Source: Cryptomeria japonica
Taxonomy: Eukaryota; Streptophyta; Pinopsida; Cupressales; Cupressaceae
Reading direction: 5' to 3'
Length of the DNA: 64,000 nucleotides
Assembly (NCBI RefSeq): GCF_030272615.1
Contig: NC_081413.1
Span: forward strand, 159,712,849-159,776,848
How positions within the stretch are numbered: the stretch's first letter is position 1; every line of letters begins with the position of its first letter. Positions 46,990-57,430 of the stretch are shown in pieces. The position numbers were made by a program, and so were the translations under genes. The notes beneath the pieces were generated by a model. That model searched no databases. It saw nothing but the letters and a program-made list of their open reading frames with translations, and had not been told where the DNA came from.

Positions 46990-47512
46990 GTGTCTCTACT
47001 AGTTGATCTACGATGACTTGTCCCTTGATATATTTTCTATCAACATATTTGATATCAAACTCACTTAGAATCATGATCCATTTTGCTAGTCATCCTGTCA
47101 ATGTGGCTTTCTTGAGCAAATACTTCAGAGGATCAATTTTAGCTATCAACTTGATGGAGTGAGATAGTAGATAGTGTCATAGTTTTTGAGAAGCAAAAAC
47201 TACTGCTAAGCATGCTTTTTCTATTGATGAATAGTTGATCTCATATCCCACTAGTGTTCTGTTGATATAGTAGATGGCTCATTCTTTTCCTTCCTTATCC
47301 TCTTGTGTGAGCAAAACTCCCAATGATGCTTCGGTAGTTGATACATAGAGTAATAATGGTTTTCCTAGAATTGGTGACATTAGCACAGGTGGTTGCATGA
47401 GATATGCCTTGATCTTGTTGAATGCTTCTTCACATTGATGGTCCCATTTGAAATTAACATGTTTGTGCAATAGGTGAGTGAATGGTTGATATTTATCTAC
47501 TAATTGAGCCAC
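46990..47512 (-). pseudogene. Gy-D first (retroviral-type) RNase H
   Basis: WDHQCEEAFNKIKAYLMQPP, then KPLLLYVSTTEASLGVLLTQ, YYINRTLVGYEINYS, IEKACLAVVFASQKL, HYLLSHSIKLIAK and LAKWIMILSEFDIKYVD. The usual first catalytic Asp (in YxSxSDxxLG) reads Glu here. Stops occur at 47281, near 47179 and near 47093. It degrades the RNA of the RNA:DNA hybrid in intact elements. Confidence 0.8.
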
Positions 47513-48377
47513 AAATATTCTGATTGACTAGAGTCTTCCTTGTAGTGATCTTAGTTGACTGATATTCTTGGGAGATGCCATTTCCCTGATTTCTTTTACC
47601 TTAGCTGGATCTACTTTGATTCCTCTTGTTGAAACAATGTATCCCAATAGCTTTCCTGAAGTAACATCAAAGGCACATTTCTTAGGATTTAGCCTTAGCT
47701 TGTATTATTCTAACTTGTCAAAGATCTTTTCTAGTATCTCTATATGTTCTTCTCTGTTGTATGATTTAGCTAATATGTCATCCACATAGTCTTCCATGAT
47801 TGTATGCATCATGTCATGAAATATAGCTGTCATAGCTCTTTGATATGTAGCACCTATGTTCTTTAATCCAAAAGGCATGACGTTCCAACAGAAAGTACCC
47901 CATGGGCATGTAAAAGTTGTCTTTTCTTGATCTTTGGGTGCTATTATGATCTGATTGTATCCAGAGAAACCATCCATTAGAGAAAACATGGTGTGTCCAG
48001 CAGTTAAATCTACAATGATGTCAATGTTAGGCAAAGGAAAGTCATCCTTTGGACACATGTTATTAAGATCTCTGAAGTCTATGCATATTCTGATGCTTTT
48101 ATGTAGTTTTGAAACAGGAACAATGTTAGATACCCATTGAGGATATGCTAGAGGTATGATGAATCCGACATCTAGTAATTTCTTTAGTTCTTCTTTGACT
48201 AGAAGAGCAATATGAGGATGCATTTTTCTTAATTTCTGTTTGACTAGTTTATCTCTTGGATTAACATTCAAGTGATGCATAATAAGCTATGGATCTAACC
48301 CTAGCATGTCTGCATATGACCAGGCAAAATTGATTTTCCATTGTTTGAATAATTCCACATATTGTTGTATTTCTACC
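47513..48377 (-). pseudogene. Gy-D reverse transcriptase
   Basis: Continues from the linker across the S2 insertion. Clean frame 48280-47705. Motifs in order: KLLDVGFIIPLAYPQWVSN, RICIDFRDLNNMCPKDDFPL, MFSLMDGFSGYNQI, TFTCPWGTFCWNVMPFGLKN and the active site YVDDILAKS (about 47781-47755). A TAG lies just before it (48288), and a stop follows at 47703. Reverse transcribes element RNA in intact relatives. Confidence 0.9.
48373..48377. repeat. Target-site duplication of solo LTR S2, left
   Basis: CTACC, identical to 50069-50073. Confidence 0.92.
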
Positions 48378-50068
48378 TGTAGCGTCGTAAATTGTACGCA
48401 CTTGCTAGGGTGGTACAATTTCACACCTAGTTTAGCGCCCGCCTTGGCGCATTTTGTATTTTGCATTGCATTCCCCCTTTAGCACTTAATTAATTAAATT
48501 AATTAGGTCTAAGGTCCTATTTTATCATTTCCTACATCATAAAGTTGGGCCCTTTCATTAAAGTGTGCCCTTTTCATTTTATTCCTCCTATACATCATTT
48601 AATCAAAAACCCTAATTAGGTCCTATTTTGAACTTGGGGGCTTGATTTCGGGAGTCAAAACATCTCGAAATCACCTGTAACTTCGGGATTCTCTCTAAAA
48701 TCATCATATCCGACGGCCCTGAAAATTTGGTGAAAAGTTGTCGGGACCATGGCGCCCGGAGAGGACCATGGCGCCCGGAGTGCACATGGTCCCGGACATT
48801 TTTCCTGAAATTTTAGGAGCGCGATCCAATCATAAAATAAAGCTTAACCCCAAGAAATTGACAGGATATTCAATCTCTAGGTCGGCCAAAAGATGAAATT
48901 AAGACCTAGGGTTTCATACATAAGAGCTCTCTTTCTTCATTTGAAAGGATCCGATTTTTGATTTTGAGGACCTGATATGCAGGGAAAGAGCAGATCTTTG
49001 AAGACTTAAACAACATTCAACATCCATCTATCAAGCATTCATCAATTTCATTCATTCATTTAGGGCTTGGAAGACATTGAAGAACAATAGGAGATTACCG
49101 ACTGAAGATTGGCTTGTACTCCTCCCTTGAGGGTTGGGTATGATTTCATGTTGTTTTCATGTCTTTGCATAAGCTTCAATATATCCTTTATTCATGCTTT
49201 AGATCACTTTGCATCTTGATTTAGAGCATTTACATTATCATTTACAAGCAATTAGGGTTTACTTTCTAGGTTGCTCTAGTTTGCTTTCTTGCATTTTAGG
49301 ACCTTGCACACACACTAGGTCTGCACACACAATACATTTTACAATACAACTTGGCTATTCATGGAGGTGGAAATCACTGAAGCGGGGGTTTGACTAAGGC
49401 AAAACCCTATATAGCCGCCCAAACACCTTTTCAGATATAAGTGCAGGTTTCGGGACTCGGACGACGCCGCAGGTTATAGATCCGGAAGAAGCAGACGGAG
49501 ACTGACCTTCATACCAAATTTCAGATCAAAAGACCAGGACAGGGGCGTGGGGCGCCCTGGTCCTACCAGGACAGGGGTGCTGGGCGCCCTGGTCCCTGGG
49601 ACAGGGGCGCTGGGCGCCCTGGTCCTTCTGACAGACAGCATTTTCAGCATTTTTGACAGCTTTTTCCAAAGTGCAAAACAACAGTTTCCGGAGCAGTTTC
49701 AGGGGCAGAATCAGGACAGTGGCGCCCGCGCCCCCATCCCGAACATTTTCAGTCAGATTTTAAATTCGGGTATGCATTTGCATTCTTGTCTTGTCCTTGT
49801 GTTTACAGCTTTCCATCATTTAAGTTCAATTCTATAATCTTGTTATTAGTTCATACTTGCACTTTGGGGTTAGGGATTGAACTTGCATCATTTCATCTTT
49901 CAATTACAACAAAGGAATAGAAATCCTAATAGGTAGCCCGTGGCTCTCTCTTCCACAAGAAGAAGTAGCCAATTGTGTGATACCTCTAGGCTCTTTCGTA
50001 TTCCACAAGTGTGTGGTTGAAAGTGAGATTAGGGCATGTTTGCTTAGTGTCACTTTTTCTCCCACACA
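48378..50068 (+). mobile_element. Solo LTR S2 with 5-bp TSD
   Basis: 1691 bp, TGTAGCGTCGTAAATTGTAC to TTTTTCTCCCACACA, flanked by CTACC on both sides. If one CTACC and the insert are removed, the Gy-D frame reads through in phase (TSLSEVE..IQQYVELFK), which confirms the ends. Inside are GC-rich CCATGGCGCCCGG repeats (48758-48780) and three GGACAGGGGCGYxGGGCGCC-CTGGTCC-type repeats (49538-49624). No internal region remains. Confidence 0.93.
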
Positions 50069-50849
50069 CTACCTCTGATAGAGATGTTACCAGATGAAGA
50101 ATCTTTGGTTGCTCTGTTGTGCCAATGTTAACTGCCTCTGTTGGTTCGATCAAAATGGATGATCTTTCTTGATAGTGCTCAAGTAAAGTGTCAAATCTCC
50201 CATCTTTTGGTGCCTCAAGGAGGTTTTCACCATTAGATGCATCCTTTATTTTTACTTTTTCTTGGTCTAATGTTGCCAAGAAATTGGTTTCAGCATTAGA
50301 CCTGATATTTTATTCTTTATTTTCATTTTTGCGACTAGGAGATTTGACACCCACTTGACTGGAAGATACGTTAGTGGAATCCCTGGTGAAAGTTGTTGCG
50401 GGTTTGATTTCATCAAGATATAAGGATATGGCATGGTCATTTGGAAAGGTATCAATGTCAGTATGTCCTTCATTTTCCCAGTCCATAGGTTTAGGATAAC
50501 TTAAGGATAAAGGATCTTCAGGTTGAATAGTTTCAAAGATATTAGGGGTCATGATAGAGATGTCAGAATTTTCAATAGGTATTTCGATTTCTAGAACGGT
50601 ACTCTTGTTAGAATGAACTCGTATAAGAAAATACCGATCATCCTCGGTTAAGTCCATGTCAGTTGAATGTGATTCTGATTCAAGTAGGCTAGTTCCTAAC
50701 ATTTGTCCTGCATACGTGTGAACTACATTGACTTCTACATCTGCTTCTTCTCTTTCAATTTCAAGTTGCTCTTGTATGTTTGTACATGATAGCAAATATT
50801 CTCCATTCCCTTGATCTTTTAGTTGCATTTGTTCTTCCATGTTTGACAA
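50069..50849 (-). pseudogene. Gy-D linker between protease and RT
   Basis: The frame begins MEEQMQLKDQGNGEYLLS and runs to the S2 insertion, with a TAA at 50312-50310. It is acidic, Ser/Thr-rich and without a domain I know. In intact gypsy elements this would be part of the polyprotein joining protease and RT. It continues in the same frame into RT on the other side of S2. Confidence 0.65.
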
Positions 50850-50861
50850 AATTGATTCAAA

Positions 50862-51345
50862 TTATTTTTCCTTGGATTGTGTGCTTGAATCTGCTACCTT
50901 TCTGTTATGTGAAACAATGACCTCTTGTGTTGATCTCAGATTGCTACAACACTGCAATGGATTTGAGACTGCTGATATTGTGATTTCTTGTTCATTGTAT
51001 GGAAATTTTAAGCACCGATGACCTGTTGATGATATAGCTTGCATGTCCTGAATCCATGGTCTCCCCAATAGTATATTGTATGGTAGGTCCAAGTCTAGAA
51101 CTTGGCATGCTATATCTTTTTGCAAAGGTCCCATTGTGATGGGTAATATCACCATTCTTTTAGATGAATGCTCTTCTTCATTATGTGCTTTGATTTTGAT
51201 CTTTTTCTCAGGATCAACTGCATCTTCTAAATATCCTAGAGCATGGACAAGACTCAAAGAGAAAATGTTCAAGCTAGCTCCCCCATCTATTAGGACACGT
51301 TTAACAAGTGTTCTATGAATGAGGACTTCAATTTGTAGGAAACAC
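50862..51345 (-). pseudogene. Gy-D aspartic protease
   Basis: RTLVKRVLIDGGASLNIFS (about 51325-51260) is the active-site motif with catalytic Asp intact, followed by ILPITMG and DLDLPYNILLGRPWIQDM, the flap-distal ILLGRPW motif of gypsy protease. The frame ends at 50862 just before the linker. It would cleave the polyprotein. Upstream the frame breaks near 51345. Confidence 0.82.
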
Positions 51346-52060
51346 TATAGGGATGTTGCAAGGAATCAATACTTGGATATGAAGGAGATGAGATTTGAAT
51401 AGGATTCTCTGAAATAGGCTTGATGGAAATCATGGATATCCCTTGGAGAACTTCATATTTGGATGTATCATTTGGCAAGGATGATATGGAAGGTTCTTGC
51501 AAGCTTTCAAGAGGTGTAGGAATAGATGCCTTTGGAGAGTCAATTTGCTTATGGATGGATCGATCATTGTTAGACATGGGTGTGTGCTTTTGATCTTCTT
51601 TAGCCAAATCCTTTAGGGATCTCTTTAAGAGGTGCATAAAAGAGCCACCTTTATTTGGATATGTGTTTGAATCCTTGTGAGGTTTTAACATAGTTGGATT
51701 TTAATTTTGAACTTGTTTGATTGCTCTGATATGTTGGTTTGTTCTGTTTTCTTTGGTATGTCATGTTGATATGATTTTCAGCTATTTCAAATGTTCCTGT
51801 TTCCATTTCAGGGGTTTGATTGTCTAAAAGTTGTTTTGGGTAAGTGATCAATAGTCAATTTCAAGGCAATAGAGTGATATGACACTAAAAGAGAATCCAA
51901 GTGTTTAAAAGTTTGCAAGTTTTTTGATCTTTGGTTTAGGAGTGCAATGGTGATGATTTGATAAGAACCAGGTCCAGTAGGAACAATATATCCTACGATG
52001 TGGGACAAGGTTATCTTGACCAAACATTTTAGTTTCATGATAAAGGATGATTGATCCTGA
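51346..52060 (-). pseudogene. Gy-D Ser/Pro-rich region upstream of protease
   Basis: Frames 51851-51651 and 51691-51346 read as low-complexity Ser/Pro/Ile-rich protein (SSPSYPSIDSLQHPYS). Capsid or zinc-knuckle motifs are not visible, so the true gag core seems lost or is too diverged to see. It is loosely like 31293-30526 of Gy-B. Confidence 0.4.
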
Positions 52061-52329
52061 TGAGAAACTATGTTTGAGTGATCAGTTTATCAAAGAGGGT
52101 GATAATGCACTTTGAGATGTTTAGATCTTGAACTTGTTGGGGGTGAACACTTTGAAAATCTTGAGGTGTTTATCTTCTAGATTTTGATTTTGACGAATGA
52201 TAACTTGACAAAGTGAAACCAATTAGACAATCTAAGCATAGATTGATAGATAATAGGTGTTTATGTTTACTGCAAATTGATCAGGCATACATGATAAATC
52301 TAAAATAGGCATGTAAGACACAGTTCTGG

Positions 52330-53970
52330 ACTGACAGATGCAGAGTTTCGTATGACAGATTATGCAACATAGAATGACAAGAGATACAAGACAAAACAAC
52401 AAACTCGTGACTTCATGTGTAAAGCAATGTTTTGTATGACATAGGACCTTGACTCGTACAACAATTGATCAAGCAATACGATAGAATATCTTGACTCGTA
52501 CGACAGGTATTTTAACAGGTGTAAAACATGTTTGTTTGTTTGAGTTTTGATCATTGAATTTTGATGTTTTACTTTGGTTTTCCAGTTTTTAAGTGTCTGA
52601 TTTTTTAATTTAGGAATGAATACACAACAAACACATGATGTGATAAATGACTCTCAATCAAGATAAACCCTAAGGAAGTTGGCTGAGAATGAAAACCTTT
52701 GCTTGCTGACTTAGGTACACACCCAATAGCTAATCAGAATACGACCATTGAGTCTCACACAATGGATTCTTAACGCCGTATTATCCGACTCCAAATGCTA
52801 ATGGGGGCACAATATGGCAAGTGTCTTGGGAGAGTTACTATCTCTCTTGCACAAAGATTATCACCCTTTTGGAGGTGAATCGGGTAGCTTCTATTTTAAC
52901 CGGCACTAGTAAGGGATTTGTTTGGCGCGTCGGGGTATAAAATCAATTAAGAGGTCTCCCAGCCTTGAAAACCAAGGTTTGATATACCCGAAGGTATGGA
53001 GGAGAGCTATTCTCGAGCACTTCCATTGCTTTGATTTTCATCAAAAACACATTTATTTTGTAGTGGGTTAGATTACTTGGCGTTAGCCATTCCCACTTAG
53101 GTCGTTCCCCTCTCACCGACCTTAAGGGCTAAGAGTTAATAACTCCTTGGGAGGGCAAGCCTGCTAAAGAGATGCACTAATGAAAGTAAAAGGATGAGTC
53201 TAGCTTTCTGATCACCTAAGAAAGGTGAGAGCATACTCACCTATCATCAAAGACATGAAATACATGGTTGTTCATTTTTATCCCAAATTGAAGTGTGCCT
53301 AAAAATCTTAAAGAATACACAAAGTTTTTTGCTGAATCCTTAGGCAACTTGCAAAATAGATCCATTAGTAGTCATGATTGTGTTTTGAATTTGTCTTTGA
53401 CAAGCGTCCTGCAGAAAAGAGTTAGGCTACAAACATTTCATAGACATAACAAGATTAGCATTAGTGATCCTAACTATGAAATTTTCAAAAAAAACTATAT
53501 GAAATTTTATCCTAACTTCAAATAGGCATAACTTTCTTCTCGAGACTCAAAATTATGAATCGTTTAACTCGTTGGAAAGGTCTCCAAGAGTTGTAGATGA
53601 GATTTTAAAAAAGCATACACTAGCTATGCGCTTTCAAGGGCTAAAAATAACCAGAAGGCCTTCAAAAATGCAAAGTACCAACGTATAGAAAAACTTGAAA
53701 ATTCTAACTTGCAGTTTATAAAAAAAATTAGAGATGCAGAAACTTGTACGACATGATTTACCAGTTAGTATGACACAAATTTAGATTTCACATAGGAATA
53801 AAAGTATACTCGTACGACATAAGATTTTGAAGCCAAAAATTCATACAAAACAAAATTAGCTCTAGTACAACAGTGAAAATCAACTCGTACGACACAGGAA
53901 TGAGCTAGAACGAATAAAGAATTTTCAATGTAAAAGCTCGTATGAGTCAGAATTATACCTAGTACGAGTC
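52330..53970 (-). repeat. Gy-D leader with TCGTACGA motifs and shared block
   Basis: About eleven copies or variants of CTCGTACGACA occur in two clusters: 52343-52510 and 53744-53970. The core TCGTACGA is a perfect 8-bp palindrome. Between them, 52640-53280 matches the Gy-B leader block (31665-32480). No gene is seen. Confidence 0.65.
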
Positions 53971-53989
53971 AGGATGAAGGGTTGTCCTA

Positions 53990-54259
53990 GGCTAATTGAT
54001 CTCAACATCTCATTAATTTGATTTGTTTTAATTAATTAGGATTTAGAAGAAATGATTTTGGATGGAGGGAATTAATTAATTTGAATTAATTAAAGGGGAT
54101 GAAATTAACCTATTTAATAAATCCTTAGATTTATTAATAAGTAGATGAATGAGAAATTTAATCAAATTTCTTAGTGAATTTAATTAAATTGGGAAGGGAG
54201 ATTAATTAAATAATTGCTTATTTAATTAATTATCTTCAAACCATTTTTAGATGTATACA
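53990..54259 (-). repeat. 5' LTR of Gy-D, truncated
   Basis: 270 bases match 43060-43324 closely, starting TGTATACATCTAAAAATGG at 54259. The remaining ~750 bases of this LTR and the primer site are missing; sequence left of 53990 does not match. Confidence 0.82.
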
Positions 54260-54440
54260 TTTGGTAATTGTATTTCGCTTGGATATCAGTTTAGATCACT
54301 AGTAGTATTTGTTGAAGTCTCTTATATCTCATTTTGAGAAGTTGTAAATTGAAATCAGAAGTCCACTTTGCCTTGATTTGCAAGTGGTCCATTGTATATG
54401 CACTAAGTATAAAGTGCCAAATCATCATTTTTTTTTTTGG

Positions 54441-54477
54441 GGGGGGGGCGGGGGGTTCCTGATTGAGTAATTTGGGG
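54441..54477 (+). other. Homopolymer G tract in the Copia E leader
   Basis: Runs of G follow a T-run (54430-54440): nine or ten G, a C, six G, and a further seven-G run near 54475. It lies about 80 bases before the gag start of Copia E and could form a G-quadruplex. It may be inaccurate in sequencing. Confidence 0.6.
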
Positions 54478-54540
54478 GGGTGTCTTGTGTGATTGTGCCT
54501 CTCTCTATCTTTTTTTTTTTTTTTTTTTCATTTTGGTGCT

Positions 54541-55580
54541 ATGGGTTCTCCTAAATTTCCACTTTTAACTCCTCATAATTATGTTTCATGGAAGATTAAG
54601 TCTTGGAGAAAACTAATGGAAAAATGACTCATTCATTATGTAAATGGAACTATTACAACACCACCTGATCCTAAGGAGGCTGATCCTAATGATCAAATTG
54701 AATGGCTCACTAAGAATGCTATGGCACTTGGAACTCTTAGAAAGTATGTATTAGATGACCTCATTTTTCACATTGAGAAGTGTACAACAATTAAAGAGGC
54801 TTGGGATATTTTTGAGAAATTGTATGGTCAAGTTGATGAGATTAAGGGCTACAAGCTTGATAGTGAGCTCACAACTTTGGATCCCAAGGATTTTGATACA
54901 ATCCAAGATTATGTCATAAAAGAAATTGAGCTAAGAGCAAAGCTAAAGGGTTGTGGAATTGACAAAAATGATGCTCAATTAGTTTATAACTTGATGGACA
55001 AGCTTCCTTCAGAGTATGAAACCTTTGTATCTAGCTTTCACACCCATAGGTTAGCTCAAGGTTCCTCTTACATTTCCCCTTCATTTGATTCATTCACGGA
55101 GATGTTGATACTTGAGCAATGTAAGTTGACCAAGATGGGGATTCTCAAATCTTCAGAGTCATAAGCTTTGGTGGCTAACAAAGGGAATCAAAGTAATCAA
55201 GGAAAAGGAAAGAATCAAAAGCAACCTAAGTCAAAACCACAATAAGATGGAGCACAATCATCCTCTCTACAACAAGGTGATTCTACATCCTCACCTAAGA
55301 GGAAATCATATAAGGAAAATCTTTTTTGTGCATATTGCAAGAAGTCAGGACACGATGAACATCATTGTTACAAGAAGGATATTGATGAGTTGAAGAATCT
55401 TCTTGAGAAGAACAAAATCAACCTACCTTCTAGAATGTCTACATCAACTTCTTCTTCCAAGGATAAAAGAAAGGATCACTCTTTTGGGACAGATAAAGGA
55501 AAAGGACAAGCTCTTTGTGCTACTACAAGTCATGATTTAGGGAGATGACTTCTAGATTCAGGGGCTTCTCATCATATGGC
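54541..55580 (+). pseudogene. Copia E gag and protease
   Basis: The ATG is at 54541 (MGSPKFPLLTPHNYVSWKI, a typical Copia gag start). LEK/IEKCTTIKEAWDIFEKLYG and QDYVIKEIELRAKL follow, as in the UBN2-type gag (PF14223). A basic linker leads to a zinc knuckle CAYCKKSGHDEHHC (55327-55368) and the protease motif LLDSGASHHMASS (55549-55587). In-frame stops at 54625 (TGA), 55162 (TAA), 55243 (TAA) and 55546 (TGA, where the family has Trp) fit G to A or C to T change. Gag packages element RNA; protease matures it. Confidence 0.85.
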
Positions 55581-55584
55581 ATCT

Positions 55585-55890
55585 TCGCAATCTATGTTCT
55601 CTTCATTTGAGCCTTGCCACATGCCGCAGATTTTGATGGACAATCATACATACATGGATGTGACTGGGAAATGATCTATTTCCATTGGGGATAACTCCTT
55701 CAATGATGTGTTGTGTGTACCCTACTTGACAAATAATCTTCTTTCCATCTATCAAATCACACATGAGGCAACTATGAAAACTGTGGAGTTCACACCTGAT
55801 TGAGTTATCATTAGAGACTTGGAGACTAGAGCTATCATTGCGACTCGGGTGGTTGATCATGCATCTTGGTTGAACTCTTTTTTCACATTT
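55585..55890 (+). pseudogene. Copia E protease to gag-pre-integrase remnant
   Basis: After LLDSGASHHM the frame reads SISIGDNSFNDVLCVPYLTN NLLSI-like text (about 55678-55760), the expected Copia segment between protease and integrase, then VIIRDLETRAIIATRVVDHA. Stops at 55672 and 55801 and a T-run frame slip near 55880 damage it. The integrase core that should follow is absent. Confidence 0.7.
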
Positions 55891-56617
55891 TTGTCCTATT
55901 GATGAGGTTGATTCTTCACATGATGATTCAAATTTTGAGGAGAACTTTGGGTACTTGAACTTGGGTGTTCTCACATGTGACCCCATCCTTGAGCCTTGCA
56001 TTTAATCTCCTCCTAGCGATATCACATCACATATTGCACCTAATGATGCATCTAGTGTGATATTTTGGCCTTCTTGTGATTCAGTGCAGCAAGATATTCC
56101 TTGTCTTTCAGCTTCAGTTGATTGGGATGAGTACTGGACAGACATTGCAAGTTTGTTTGTGGAGTCCTGTATTGAAGATTTGAGATATATCATTGATGAC
56201 ATTCATCTTCTCTTTGATGAAGATGATCCTTCTTCGATTGTTGCAAGGGAACACTCTGACCCTCTTGTGCATTCTCTACATGATCATTATTTCAAGGTTG
56301 ACATGATTGTGGATACTTTTGTACAACACTTGGAGGAGGTCTCTTTATCCTTTGAGGAGACATGTGCATCTTTGGATATTGTTCTACATTCATCTCCACT
56401 AAATCTTAGAGTACCTTTTTCAGAAGTGTGGAGCAGTTTACCACCCTTGGAGGGGGTATCTTTTAGTATGGACATGGGGACACTTGAGCAGTTTTCAGAG
56501 ACTCCATTCATCATGAGTATTTTTCCTACATCTTCCCTTCATGATTGGGGAGACTTCATGGATACACCTTTGGTTTTGTTTCTTCTTAAGGGGAGGAACG
56601 TGGTTCGACATTCGTGA
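55890..56617 (+). pseudogene. Acidic ORF of unknown function in Copia E
   Basis: About 240 codons in one frame (CPIDEVDSSHDDSNF... to RNVVRHS, TGA 56615-56617) with one stop at about 56004. It is rich in Asp, Glu, Ser and Phe/Leu (WDEYWTDIASLFVESC, LLFDEDDPSS, HLEEVSLSFEE), has no Lys-rich or zinc motif, and no similarity I know to integrase, RT or RNase H. It occupies the place of the rest of pol. It could be a captured host fragment or a lineage-specific accessory protein. The open length despite decay elsewhere suggests it was coding until recently. Confidence 0.6.
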
Positions 56618-56955
56618 AACAATTTCTTCATTCATCTTCGAGCTTCTATCATTGGTGCAGATTCTACATTGAGGGGGGGCTTCCTAGCCTCTCTTCTTCT
56701 TCTCTCATATGGGGGGGACTTTTTCCTCATGTGGGGTTTTGTCTTTCACATACTTCTATGAGAGTTCTTTGTATATGGTTTTCATCTCTCTTTTTGGGGG
56801 AGGGTTTTTTCCCATTGTGTTTTTCTCTCTTTCCCCACTTTATGGGAGTTTGCATTTGCATTTGTACATGGGTACCTAACATGGCCTAGTAGCCGAGACC
56901 CATCTTGCATTGCTTAGTTGCATTGTAGACTTAAGTGCATTCCCCTAAGTTGCAC

Positions 56956-56966
56956 TTAAGGGGGGG
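56956..56966 (+). other. Polypurine tract of Copia E
   Basis: TTAAGGGGGGG immediately before the TG of the 3' LTR. Confidence 0.8.
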
Positions 56967-57425
56967 TGTTGGTGTAAATAATTATTCATGTTGGATATTA
57001 TTACACCTTACTTAAGTTTACCTAGGATAATGCATTTCATAGTAGTTTGGGTATAAGACACTTGGGTGTTTGTGCCACATTGGGATAGTGTGTGTAGGAG
57101 AATTTCCACCTTTTGTGGTGTTATCTTGTTGTTATATTCCACCTTCGGTGGGTGATCCACCTCATGTGGAATATTTTATTGTTTCTCCTACCTACCTAAC
57201 CTATTTCCTACCTACCCTTATTTCTTATTGAGACACATGTCATGTTTGTGTACTCACATATCCATATAGCCTTTCCTATATAAGTAGGCTCATATTCATT
57301 GTATGTAACAATTGATGATCCAGTTGATCAATATTTTCATCTTGATTAAATACAATTTATTCTTATCATCTAGTTTGTCTCTCTTGTACTTTTCATTGAG
57401 CTCTTGATCTTGGAAAAATCTCACA
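56967..57425 (+). repeat. 3' LTR of Copia E
   Basis: 459 bp, TGTTGGTGTAAATAATTATT to AAAATCTCACA. Differs from the 5' LTR by scattered substitutions and a few small indels, so E is younger than Gy-B. Confidence 0.92.
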
Positions 57426-57430
57426 ATGTT
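57426..57430. repeat. Target-site duplication of Copia E, right
   Basis: ATGTT, identical to 40559-40563. Confidence 0.9.

Larger units (their letters stand above)
42309..54259 (-). mobile_element. Gypsy element Gy-D with pol, dual RNase H
   Basis: Minus orientation, 11.95 kb including a nested solo LTR (S2). Flanked by TTTGG duplications. Order: truncated 5' LTR (54259 to about 53990), leader with TCGTACGA motifs, shared leader block (53280-52640), S/P-rich region, protease, linker, RT, RNase H, archaeal-type RNase H, integrase, noncoding tail, PPT and 3' LTR (43324-42309). Two RNase H domains before integrase are a hallmark of the Tat lineage. No capsid-type gag and no PMD gene are found. 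Confidence 0.88.
40564..57425 (+). mobile_element. Non-autonomous Copia E, carrying nested Gy-D
   Basis: Two LTRs (40564-41015, 56967-57425) of about 452 and 459 bp, near-identical in long stretches, are flanked by ATGTT duplications. Without the nested gypsy element (42309-54259 plus one TSD copy) the element is about 4.9 kb: primer site, long leader, gag with a zinc knuckle, protease motif, an unrelated acidic ORF, G-rich PPT and LTR. Integrase, RT and RNase H are absent. The layout resembles the gag-only TR-GAG class, but with protease and an extra ORF. Confidence 0.88.

Noticed and set aside
53295-53525. 76-codon + strand frame
   Set aside because: Lies antisense in the Gy-D leader, without a domain or conservation in Gy-B.
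56614-56889. 91-codon + strand frame after the acidic ORF
   Set aside because: Starts with GTG, overlaps the acidic ORF stop and covers the pyrimidine/G-rich 3' tail before the PPT of Copia E.
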